Assembly (NCBI RefSeq): GCF_016598485.1
Contig: NZ_JAEMUW010000019.1
Location: 1-64,000, forward strand
Source of the DNA: Micromonospora coerulea
Lineage (GTDB): Bacteria > Actinomycetota > Actinomycetes > Mycobacteriales > Micromonosporaceae
Length of the DNA stretch: 64,000 nt
Reading direction: 5' to 3'
Below are positions 14,440 to 22,038 of the stretch, piece after piece. The position numbers and the translations under genes were made by a program. The notes under the pieces were generated by a model. That model had not been told where the DNA came from. It searched no databases and was given only the letters and a program-made list of their open reading frames with translations. The number at the start of each line of letters is the position of its first letter. Position 1 is the stretch's first letter.

Positions 14440-17400
14440 TCGTCGACGACGAGCGCGGTGCGCTCGAGGCCCTGATCTTCCACCCGGCGGCCACCCCGGA
14501 CGATGTCTGGCGCCCCGCACCGCACAACGTGCCGGAACTGCACGAGCGGGTGGTCGGCGAGATCCTGCGCGGGGTGGGTCGGGCCCGTACGGACGACACC
14601 AGCCGACCGCTCGGTGTGGCCATGCAGGGGCGGGCCGGCTCGGGCAAGACCCACCTGCTCGGGGCGGTCCGCGAGCGCATCCAGCAGGACGGCGGCTACT
14701 TCTTCCTGGTCGGCATGGTCAGCGGCAAGACCTTCTGGGAGAGCGTCGCGCTCGCCCTGGTAGAGGGCATGGGCAAGGAGACGATCGGCTGGGGTACCCA
14801 GCTGAAGAAGTTCCTGCGCCGGCTGACCGCGCAGCTCGGCATCCCGGCCGAGGTCCGGGACGCGGTCGCCGGCAGCCGCCCGGTTTCCCGGGCCGACCTG
14901 GACACGTTCGTGCGGGCGCTGCGGACGCACCACCGCGAGGTCGGGCGGGACTGTCAGGACACCGCCCGGGCGTTGGCGCTGCACGGCGCGACCGACTTCG
15001 AGGCCCAGGACGTCGGCTACGCCCACCTGATCAGCGAACCCGGCGACCCGGCCGGGCGATCGCAGTGGGGGCTGACCCCGGCGATCCGTACGCCCCAGCA
15101 GATCGTGCAGGACATCTCCCGGCTGGTGGCGTTGACGCTGGACCCCACCGTGATCGCCGTCGACCAGATGGACACGCTCTTCGCACAGACCAGCACCTCG
15201 ATGTTCGACCAGCACACCGGCCTGGAGGATGAGCAGGCCAAGGTGGTCGGCCCGATCGCCGACGGACTGCTGACCCTGCGGGACGTGACCCGCCGGACGC
15301 TGATCGTGGTCTCCTGCCTGCCCGACACCTGGACCCTGCTGACCAGGAGCGCGCCCACGCCGGTGGCGGACCGGTTCCGCGAGTCGGTCCTGCCGGACCG
15401 GATCCCCACCGCCGAGATCGGCCGGGCGATCGTGCAAAAGCGGTTCACCGTCGCCTTCGCCGGGCGGAGCTTCGAGCCGCCGTACCCGACCTGGCCGATC
15501 CGGCCGGAGGCGTTCGCCGACGCGCCGAGTCTGACCCCGCGGGCGCTGCTGCGCCGGGTGGACCGGCACGTCGCCTGCTGCCGTGACCGGGATCAGGTGG
15601 TCGAGCTGGAGCGGCTCATCGCCGGTGAGGAGGCGTCCATCGACCGCACCCCGCCGGCAACCGCCGGGAATGCCGACCTGACGCCGCTGGACGAGCGCTT
15701 CGCCGAGCTGGTCTCGACGGCGGATGTGCGTGCCGCGCTGAGTCCGCGGACCGAGGACGAGCGGATGCCGCCTCTGCTCGCGGCGGGCCTTGCCGCCTGG
15801 ATCGCCGAGCAGGCGCCGAGCGGCGCCACCTACAAGCACGATCCACTCCCCGGCCGGAAGCCCGCCCTGCACGCACGGTTGATCGAGGTGCTGGACGAGA
15901 CCACCGAGAACGAGGCGCACTGGTGCTTCCGGGCGATCGCCCACCCGAACGCCATCGCGGTCACCGCGCGGGTGAAGGCGGCCTGCACCATGGCGGGTCT
16001 CGATCCGGCCCTCCCGCAGCGGCGGCTGGTGCTGCTGCGTAACGGCACCTGGCCGACCGGGAAGCGGACGACCGAGGTGCTGGACGCGTTCGACGCCGCC
16101 GGCGGCATCCGCTGCCCCATCTCGGAGGCGGACCTGCGGGTGTTCGACGCGCTGCGGCGGATGAGCGCCACCCCGGACGCGGCCCTCCAGGAATGGCTGG
16201 TCGCCCGCCGGCCGGCCAGCGGCACCGAGCTGTTCGCCACGGTGCTGCGGGAGCGGCCCAAGGCGCCGGCCGCGATGGTGGACGCCAACCCCGCCGGGGC
16301 CGCCCCGGGCGACGGTCAGTCAATCCGGCTCGGGCGGACCACGGACGGACGGGAACCCTTCCTGGTTGACCTGGAGTCGCTGCGGCGGCACACCGTCATC
16401 TTCGCCGGCTCGGGATCCGGCAAGACCGTGCTCATCCGGCGCCTGATCGAGGAGTGCGCCCGGCAGGGCGTGTCGACGATCGCGCTCGACCCCAACAACG
16501 ACCTGGCCCGGCTGGGCGACGCTTGGCCGACGCCGCCGGCGGGCTGGGCGCCGGGTGACGAGGAACGGGCGGCCGACTATCTCGCGCAAACCGAGGTGGT
16601 CGTCTGGACGCCGCGGGTCACGGCCGGGCGTCCGCTGAGCTTCCAGCCGCTGCCGGACTTCACGCCGATCAGCGACTCGCCCGACGAGTTCGACCAGGCG
16701 ATCCGCTCTGCCGTGGAGGCGCTCGCGCCCCGCGCCGGCGTCGACCGACCGACGAAGCTGGCGCGGCAGGGCAAGGCCGTACTGACCGAGGCGCTGCTCG
16801 CGTACGCGAAGAGCGGCATGGTCGGCCTGCCGGGGTTCACCGAGTTCCTCGCCGAGCTGCCCGACGGGGTGAGCCGGCTGGCGCGGGCCGACAAGCTCGC
16901 TCAGGAACTGGCCGAGACGCTCAAGGCGGCGATGGTCACCGACCCGCTGTTCGGCGGGACGGGAGCGCCGGCCGACCCGGGGATGCTGCTCACCCCGTCG
17001 CCCGGACGGCGGGCCCGGGTGTCCGTCATCAGCCTCGTCGGGCTGGCGTCAGACCAGGAACGACAGAGCTTCGTCAACCAGTTGCAGATGGCGTTGTTCG
17101 CCTGGATCAAGCGGCACCCGGCCGGCGACCGTCCGCTCGGCGGCCTGTTCGTGATGGACGAGGCGCAGACGCTCGCCCCGTCCACCGGTGCGACCGCCTG
17201 CACGGCGAGCTCCATCGCGCTCGCCTCACAGGCCCGCAAGTACGGGCTCGGCCTGGTCTTCGCCACCCAGGCCCCGAAGGGCCTGCACAACCGGATCAGC
17301 GGCAACGCCACGACCCAGTTCTTCGGGCTGCTCAACGCGCCGGCGCAGATCGAGGCGGCGCGGCAGTTGGCGGAGGCCAAGGGCGGCCGGCTGCCCGACA

Positions 17401-17537
17401 TCGGGCTGATGACCAGCGGACAGTTCTACGCCGCCGGGGAGGGGTTCTCCTTCGTGAAGGTCGACACTCCAATGTGTCTGACCCACCACCCGAAGGCGCC
17501 GCTGAGCCCGGAGGAGGTGGTTGCCCGGTCGCGGTGA
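14436..17537 (+). CDS. Double P-loop ATPase: N-terminal AAA-like plus C-terminal HerA/FtsK-like domain, cassette gene 3
   Basis: This 1033-residue protein has two complete nucleotide-binding domains. The first (about 35-390) has Walker A GRAGSGKT at 65-72, Walker B VIAVDQMD at 239-246 and a sensor-like strand LIVVSCLPD, in the style of ORC/BrxC-like AAA proteins. A middle region (about 420-610) is not recognised. The second (about 630-1033) resembles HerA/FtsK translocases, with Walker A GSGSGKT at 658-664, Walker B LFVMDEAQ with the DE pair at 908-909, and LGLVFATQAP as the sensor strand. HerA-like motors commonly drive nucleases in repair and antiphage systems. It starts on the previous gene's stop (ATGA). 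Confidence 0.85.
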   Translation: MIVDDERGALEALIFHPAATPDDVWRPAPHNVPELHERVVGEILRGVGRARTDDTSRPLGVAMQGRAGSGKTHLLGAVRERIQQDGGYFFLVGMVSGKTFWESVALALVEGMGKETIGWGTQLKKFLRRLTAQLGIPAEVRDAVAGSRPVSRADLDTFVRALRTHHREVGRDCQDTARALALHGATDFEAQDVGYAHLISEPGDPAGRSQWGLTPAIRTPQQIVQDISRLVALTLDPTVIAVDQMDTLFAQTSTSMFDQHTGLEDEQAKVVGPIADGLLTLRDVTRRTLIVVSCLPDTWTLLTRSAPTPVADRFRESVLPDRIPTAEIGRAIVQKRFTVAFAGRSFEPPYPTWPIRPEAFADAPSLTPRALLRRVDRHVACCRDRDQVVELERLIAGEEASIDRTPPATAGNADLTPLDERFAELVSTADVRAALSPRTEDERMPPLLAAGLAAWIAEQAPSGATYKHDPLPGRKPALHARLIEVLDETTENEAHWCFRAIAHPNAIAVTARVKAACTMAGLDPALPQRRLVLLRNGTWPTGKRTTEVLDAFDAAGGIRCPISEADLRVFDALRRMSATPDAALQEWLVARRPASGTELFATVLRERPKAPAAMVDANPAGAAPGDGQSIRLGRTTDGREPFLVDLESLRRHTVIFAGSGSGKTVLIRRLIEECARQGVSTIALDPNNDLARLGDAWPTPPAGWAPGDEERAADYLAQTEVVVWTPRVTAGRPLSFQPLPDFTPISDSPDEFDQAIRSAVEALAPRAGVDRPTKLARQGKAVLTEALLAYAKSGMVGLPGFTEFLAELPDGVSRLARADKLAQELAETLKAAMVTDPLFGGTGAPADPGMLLTPSPGRRARVSVISLVGLASDQERQSFVNQLQMALFAWIKRHPAGDRPLGGLFVMDEAQTLAPSTGATACTASSIALASQARKYGLGLVFATQAPKGLHNRISGNATTQFFGLLNAPAQIEAARQLAEAKGGRLPDIGLMTSGQFYAAGEGFSFVKVDTPMCLTHHPKAPLSPEEVVARSR

Positions 17538-18124
17538 CCGGCGACCGGGGAGGCCACCGGACACCGGGCGATGCGGTTGCGCTCGCGGCCGTGTCGGTCG
17601 GCATGTCCGGCCTCACGACCGCAGCCAACTACGCGATCGTCACCACGACGCTGGGCCTGCCGGCGACGTTTCTCGGCGTGCTGCTCAGCGCGCAGGGCGC
17701 CGGGTCCATCATCGGCGGTCTCCTGGTGGGTCGGCTCATCGTCCGGTGGAGTCCGGTCACCGTGGGGATCGCCGGTACCGCGCTGTTCGCCGTCAACTGC
17801 CTGGTGCGCTGCCTGCCCTGGTGGCCCGGCACGGTTGCCGCCTCCGTCGTCGCCGGCATCGGCCTGCCCTGGACCCTGGTGGCGGCGGTGACCGCCGTGC
17901 AGACGCACACGCCGGCGGCGCTGCTCGGCCGGGTGGCCGGGACCGCCAACACCGCGATGTTCGCACCCGTCGCTGTGGCGTTCCCACTGGGTTACGCGGT
18001 CGTCCACCTCGGCGGCCGCGCCACGCTCCTCGCGGCCGCCGCCATCTGCCTGGCGTCCGGTGCCGTCATCGGCAGGGATCAGCACACCCGGGTGCGGCCA
18101 CGCGCTGCTCCGGTCAGGTGGTGA
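17531..18124 (+). pseudogene. C-terminal half of an MFS transporter, truncated
   Basis: The frame encodes about six hydrophobic helices that look like helices 7-12 of a 400-residue major facilitator exporter, starting SVGMSGLTTAANYAIV and including GLLVGRLIVRW and LLGRVAGTANTAMF. Helices 1-6 are absent and the homology begins right where the ATPase gene ends. The only upstream start lies inside that gene and would add an unrelated leader. The neighbouring TetR gene is on the opposite strand and its end overlaps by 11 bases. The half transporter indicates that the cassette upstream replaced the 5' half. Confidence 0.7.
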
Positions 18125-18692
18125 ACCCGGCGGTGACCGTGCGCATCGCAAGGATCAGGTCCCGCGGCGTGGGAACGCTGTCCGGGTCGACGAGCCACTG
18201 GGTCGCCAGCCCGCCCAGCAGCGCCTGGTGGAAGGCGCCGAGAGCCAACGCCTGCGCCTCGTCCGTCGCCGGGTCGAGCTGGTGGAAGATCTCGGCCAAC
18301 CCCAGCCGGGCCTGCCGGTTCGCGGCGGCGAACGCCTCGCGCAGTTCCGGGGCCCGGTCCATCTGGGCGATCAGCTCGAACTGGATGGCCCACAACGGCC
18401 GGAGCCGGGCGAAGGACTCGATGACCCGGGTCCACGTCGCCTCGAACCGCTCTTCGGGGGTGGCGTCAGGGCCGGTGTCCGCCGCCAGCGTCCGGTGCAG
18501 TTCCTCGCCCCACTCCGCCATCGCCTCGATGAGGGCCTCGTTGAGCAGCGCCTTCGTGGTGCGGAAGTGGTAGCCGATGGCGGCGAGGCTGGTGCCGGAG
18601 GCGGCGCTGATGTCCCGCGCGGTGGTGCCGGCGTACCCCTTCTCCATCAGGCAGCGCTTGGCGCCAGCCAGCAGGTCTTCCCGGTTTCCCAT
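18114..18692 (-). CDS. TetR-family repressor
   Basis: This 192-residue regulator has the N-terminal TetR helix-turn-helix (AKRCLMEKGYAGTTARDISAAS, then GYHFRTTKALLNEA) and a helical ligand-binding domain with a TetR_C-type pattern. It diverges from an FAD monooxygenase, with a palindrome in the 71-base gap, and converges with the truncated MFS gene. Control of the monooxygenase and originally of the transporter, for example in response to an aromatic toxin, is the likely role. Confidence 0.9.
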   Translation of the reverse strand: MGNREDLLAGAKRCLMEKGYAGTTARDISAASGTSLAAIGYHFRTTKALLNEALIEAMAEWGEELHRTLAADTGPDATPEERFEATWTRVIESFARLRPLWAIQFELIAQMDRAPELREAFAAANRQARLGLAEIFHQLDPATDEAQALALGAFHQALLGGLATQWLVDPDSVPTPRDLILAMRTVTAGFTT

Positions 18693-18716
18693 GGGGGCAG
18701 CCTAGCCGATCCGTAG

Positions 18717-18756
18717 GACAAATGTCTTGCACAGGCGTCTGACACGTACGTACAGT
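18717..18756 (+). promoter_or_regulatory. Promoter and candidate TetR operator for the monooxygenase
   Basis: TTGCAC at 18727-18732 and TACAGT at 18751-18756 are 18 bases apart. The -10 box ends seven bases before the ATG at 18764, so transcription would begin at the start codon (leaderless). The palindrome GACA-AA-TGTC at 18717-18726 abuts the -35, where a bound TetR protein would block polymerase. Confidence 0.5.
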
Positions 18757-18763
18757 GAGCGGC

Positions 18764-19972
18764 ATGACAACCGTCCTGATCTCCGGCGCCAGCGTCGCCG
18801 GCCCCGCGCTCGCCTGGTGGCTGCGCCGCCACGGCTTCCGTCCGACCGTCGTCGAGCGCGCCCCGGCGCTGCGCCCCGGCGGCTACAAGGTGGACATCCG
18901 GGGTGCCGCCCTGACCGTGGTGGACCGGATGGGCCTGCGTGAGCAGGTCGAGCGGCACGACACCGGCATGCGCTCCGCGCACTTCGTCGACGCGCGCGGC
19001 GCGCGGCTCGCCACCATGGATGCCGCGCTCTTCGGCGGCCGGGAGGGTGACGACGCCGAGATCATGCGCGGTGACCTGGCCCGCATCCTGGCCGACGCCA
19101 CCCGCGACGTGGAGTACGTCTTCGACGACTCGATCGCCGCGCTGGCCCCGTCGGCCGACGCGGTCGAGGTCAGCTTCGAGCGCGGTCCGCGCCGGACGTT
19201 CGACCTGGTGATCGGCGCGGACGGGCTGCACTCGAACGTACGACGGCTGGCCTTCGGCCCCGAGTCGGCCCACCTGCGGTCGCTCGGGCACCACATCGCG
19301 ATCTTCACCGTGCCGGCGGAGTTCGGCGCGGAGGGGATCGAGCTGATGCACCCCGCGCCGGGGCGCAGCGTCGGCGTCTACCGCACCGCCGGCGCCCCGG
19401 ACGCCCGGGCGCTCTTCCTCTTCCCGTCGCCCCCGGGCGCCGCCGAGCGCCGGGACGTCGCCGGCCGCAAGGCGCTGCTGGCGGAAGCGTTCGCCGGCGC
19501 CGGGTGGCGGGTGCCGGCCCTGCTCGACGCGATGTGGGACGCGCCGGACTTCTACTTCGACGCGATGAGCCAGGTCCGGATGGACCGCTGGTCGACCGGG
19601 CGGATCGGCCTGGTCGGGGACGCCGCGTACGGGCCGTCGCCGGCGTCCGGGCAGGGCACCAGCCTGAGCCTGGTCGGGGCGTACGTGCTGGCCAGCTCGC
19701 TGGCGGCGGCGCCGGGCGACCCGGCGGCCGGCTTCGCCGACTACGAGTGGCGGATGCGCCCCTTCGTCGAGGTGAACCAGTCGCTCGCCGAGCGCAACCT
19801 GAAGGGCATGGTGCTGGGGTCGGCCGCGCAGATCCGGTTCCAGACCACGATGCTGCGGCTGATGCCGCGCCTGCCCGGCCGGGAGCGGATGATCCGTCGG
19901 GTGACCGAGCCGATTCGCCGGGCGGCCACCGCCATCACCCTCCCGGAGATCCCGGCGCCGCGCGAGGCGTGA
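18764..19972 (+). CDS. FAD-dependent aromatic monooxygenase (PHBH type)
   Basis: This 402-residue group A flavin monooxygenase shows the three usual motifs: an N-terminal dinucleotide fold ISGASVAGPALAWWLRR, the GADGLHSNVRR motif near residue 160, and GLVGDAAYGPSPASGQG, the GD motif binding FAD. It fits the family that includes TetX- and rifampicin-type monooxygenases as well as antibiotic tailoring enzymes. The ATG at 18764 lies seven bases after a -10 box. The divergent TetR gene is the likely regulator. Substrate is unknown; drug inactivation is plausible but unproved. Confidence 0.9.
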   Translation: MTTVLISGASVAGPALAWWLRRHGFRPTVVERAPALRPGGYKVDIRGAALTVVDRMGLREQVERHDTGMRSAHFVDARGARLATMDAALFGGREGDDAEIMRGDLARILADATRDVEYVFDDSIAALAPSADAVEVSFERGPRRTFDLVIGADGLHSNVRRLAFGPESAHLRSLGHHIAIFTVPAEFGAEGIELMHPAPGRSVGVYRTAGAPDARALFLFPSPPGAAERRDVAGRKALLAEAFAGAGWRVPALLDAMWDAPDFYFDAMSQVRMDRWSTGRIGLVGDAAYGPSPASGQGTSLSLVGAYVLASSLAAAPGDPAAGFADYEWRMRPFVEVNQSLAERNLKGMVLGSAAQIRFQTTMLRLMPRLPGRERMIRRVTEPIRRAATAITLPEIPAPREA

Positions 19973-19981
19973 GGTCGCGGG

Positions 19982-20530
19982 TCAGCGCGGCGACGCGTCG
20001 TCGTCCAGGCGTTCGGCGTACGCGGCCCGCAGCTCCTCCCAGCCGAAGTTCTTCGCCTCGGCGCCCCGGATCGGGCCGACCGGGTCGCCGTCGAGCAGAT
20101 GGCCGGCGACGTCCAGGCAGAGGTGCCAGCCGGCGGCCATGATCGGCGCCAGCTCGGGCTTGTCGACGGCGTGCCGCAGGGTCAGCCGGGTGCCGGCGCC
20201 CGCCGGGGTCAGCTCCCAGCGCAGCAGGCCGTCGCCCCAGGTGTACTCCAGCAGGGTCGGCCGCTCGGCGCGGAGCACGGTCGCCGCCTCGGGGAACGTC
20301 TCGTTGCCGTTGACCGTGCTGAGCGTGGCCGCGCCCGGCGTACCGAGGTCGCGGCTGGCGAGGAAGGGGGCCCACTGGGCGAGCTGGTCCGGCTCGGTGA
20401 GCGCCGCCCACACCTTCTCCGGCGGGTGCCGGAGGTCCCGGACGAAGACCAGGTCCCAGCCGTCGTCGGCGGGCACCCGGGCGACGTCGGTCAGCGGGCC
20501 GGGCCGGAAGTGGTCGCGGTCCATCGTCAC
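19982..20530 (-). CDS. SRPBCC (AHSA1-type) family protein
   Basis: This 182-residue protein has the START-like AHSA1 pattern: FVRDLRHPPEKVWAALTEPDQLAQW at the N terminus, a central LEYTWGDGLLRWEL and a C-terminal helix beginning AAGWHLCLDVAGHLL. Its start overlaps the stop of the upstream ArsR gene, so the pair is coupled. ArsR/AHSA1 pairs are common in actinobacteria; the ligand is unknown. Confidence 0.88.
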   Translation of the reverse strand: MTMDRDHFRPGPLTDVARVPADDGWDLVFVRDLRHPPEKVWAALTEPDQLAQWAPFLASRDLGTPGAATLSTVNGNETFPEAATVLRAERPTLLEYTWGDGLLRWELTPAGAGTRLTLRHAVDKPELAPIMAAGWHLCLDVAGHLLDGDPVGPIRGAEAKNFGWEELRAAYAERLDDDASPR

Positions 20531-20835
20531 TCCTGACGGTCGAGATGGCGTTCGAGGGCGTCGAGGTGGTCGGCCCAGAGTCGGCGGTACGGCCCGAGCC
20601 AGTCGTCCACGGCTCGCAGCGGGCGTACGTCGATGCGGTAGATGCGCTGCTGGGCCGCCGTGCGGACGGTGACGAAGCCGGCCTCGCGGAGCACCCTGAG
20701 GTGCTTGGAGACGGCCGGCTGGCTCATCCCCAGCGCGTCCACCAGGTCGCCGACGCTGCTCTCGGCGTGGCGCAGCCGTTCCAGGATGCGGCGCCGGCTC
20801 GGCTCGGCCAGCACGGCGAAGGCGTCTACCGTCAC
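20527..20835 (-). CDS. ArsR-family helix-turn-helix repressor
   Basis: This 102-residue winged-helix protein is of ArsR type (LAEPSRRRILERL, then MSQPAVSKHLRVLREAGFV). No metal-binding CxC motif is present, so a non-metal signal is likely. It begins at a GTG six bases after a -10 box and overlaps the SRPBCC gene downstream. It probably represses its own operon through the palindrome in its promoter. Confidence 0.9.
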   Translation of the reverse strand: MTVDAFAVLAEPSRRRILERLRHAESSVGDLVDALGMSQPAVSKHLRVLREAGFVTVRTAAQQRIYRIDVRPLRAVDDWLGPYRRLWADHLDALERHLDRQE

Positions 20836-20841
20836 CGCCCT

Positions 20842-20871
20842 AGCATGCCTCGTGGTTCATATGACTGTCAA
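20842..20871 (-). promoter_or_regulatory. Promoter with embedded palindrome for the ArsR/SRPBCC operon
   Basis: On the minus strand TTGACA is followed after 18 bases by CATGCT, six bases before the GTG start, giving a leaderless transcript. The spacer contains the perfect 8-base palindrome TCATATGA at 20857-20864, a likely core for ArsR binding. Confidence 0.5.
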
Positions 20872-20938
20872 GGAATACGGGGGCCCGTTATCCCGACCGG
20901 ACCTGCCAGGAGTCAGCCGTCGAGGTGGTGGGTGACGA

Positions 20939-21145
20939 TCAGTACGACCCGCCGTCGGCCACCCGGGGCGCCGGTCCGGGTCCCGGCGCGGGAGCGGGCT
21001 CCGGTTCCGGCGTCGGCACCGGCACCGGCACCGGCGCCGTCGGGTACGCCGACGGCGCGGGATCGGGACCGACGCCGGTCGGCTCAATCTCCTCCTCCGA
21101 GGGGTACACGTCGCCGCGGAGGGCCGGATCGCGGTAGCTGCTCAT
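20939..21145 (-). CDS. Small Pro-rich hypothetical protein
   Basis: This 68-residue protein starts MSSYRDPALRGDVYPSEEE and continues into a Pro/Val/Ala/Glu repeat (VPVPVPTPEPEPAPAPGPGPAP). The acidic first 25 residues look like a genuine protein start, while the rest is probably disordered. No ribosome-binding site is evident; AACCCT six bases upstream of the ATG could be a -10 box for a leaderless transcript. Function is unknown. Confidence 0.45.
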   Translation of the reverse strand: MSSYRDPALRGDVYPSEEEIEPTGVGPDPAPSAYPTAPVPVPVPTPEPEPAPAPGPGPAPRVADGGSY

Positions 21146-21261
21146 CGGCGTAGGGTTCCCGATCGGCGCCCGGCGTAACCGTGCCCGATCGACCGGTGTC
21201 CAGCCCTTGACAGGGCGACGGATGATGCATCCGACGACGGCGTCGCGAACGGGGGTACGAG

Positions 21262-22038
21262 ATGGAGCTGCGCCGCAACCGGGGGCCGCTGGTGCTGGCC
21301 GTCGTCTGCGTCGTGGGTGGCGTGACCGTGCTCGCCGTCGATGGCGACAACCGGTTCCTGCCGACGCTGGTCGCCGTGGGCGCCATCGTGCTCGGCGGCG
21401 TGGTGCTGCTCGGCGCGCTGCGGCCGTTCCGCTTCACCATCGGTCCGGACGGGCTGGACGTCCGGCGGCCCGGCCTGCGGGGGACGTACCGGTGGGAGCA
21501 GTTCGATGCGCTGGCGCTCGACGAGCCCGCCCGGCCCGACGGGCGTCCCGGGGCGCCACGGCTGCTCGGCGTGCCGGGCGCCGCGCTGCTACCCGGGCCG
21601 CCGGCCACCGCCCGCCACCCGGCGGACGGCCGGCCCGCGATCGAGCTGCTCGACCTGACCCAGGTGCGCCAGCCGCCGGACGAGGTGGCTGCCGCGCTGG
21701 CCCGGTTCGCCGGCGACCGCTTCACCGACGCCCGTACGCCTGTCCCGACCGGCACGACCGGGGCGCGGCTCGGCGGGGCCGACGTCGACTTCACCGTGGG
21801 ACTGCGCGGCTACCAGCCCGACCGGGTGGACGACCTCGTCCGGCGGTCCCGGGACGCGCTGCTGCGCGGCGACGCCGCCCGGCGCCGGGCGGTCCGCGCC
21901 GACATCGCGCACGCCCGGGCCGGCGGACTGCCGGTGGCGTTGCGCGGATACCACACGGCGCAGGTCGACGCGGCGCTCGACCAGCTCGACGCCGCGCTGG
22001 CCGGCGAGTCCGCCCCCGACCGGGAGTCGGCTGAGTGA
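21262..22038 (+). CDS. Membrane protein with PH-like and DivIVA-like motifs
   Basis: This 258-residue protein has two N-terminal helices (about 9-27 and 33-52) followed by a bPH2-like segment (FRFTIGPDGLDVRRPGLRG) often seen in actinobacterial membrane proteins. The C-terminal 80 residues carry two short DivIVA-type motifs, GLRGYQPDRVDDLVRR and LRGYHTAQVDAALDQL, the GY-x-x-x-x-VD pattern. DivIVA-type motifs suggest polar or septal localisation, which is inference. The stop overlaps the GTG of the alditol oxidase gene. Confidence 0.72.
   Translation: MELRRNRGPLVLAVVCVVGGVTVLAVDGDNRFLPTLVAVGAIVLGGVVLLGALRPFRFTIGPDGLDVRRPGLRGTYRWEQFDALALDEPARPDGRPGAPRLLGVPGAALLPGPPATARHPADGRPAIELLDLTQVRQPPDEVAAALARFAGDRFTDARTPVPTGTTGARLGGADVDFTVGLRGYQPDRVDDLVRRSRDALLRGDAARRRAVRADIAHARAGGLPVALRGYHTAQVDAALDQLDAALAGESAPDRESAE

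Noticed and set aside
14073..15944. Minus-strand frame of 623 codons opposite the ATPase gene
   Set aside because: Antisense shadow of a strongly supported gene.
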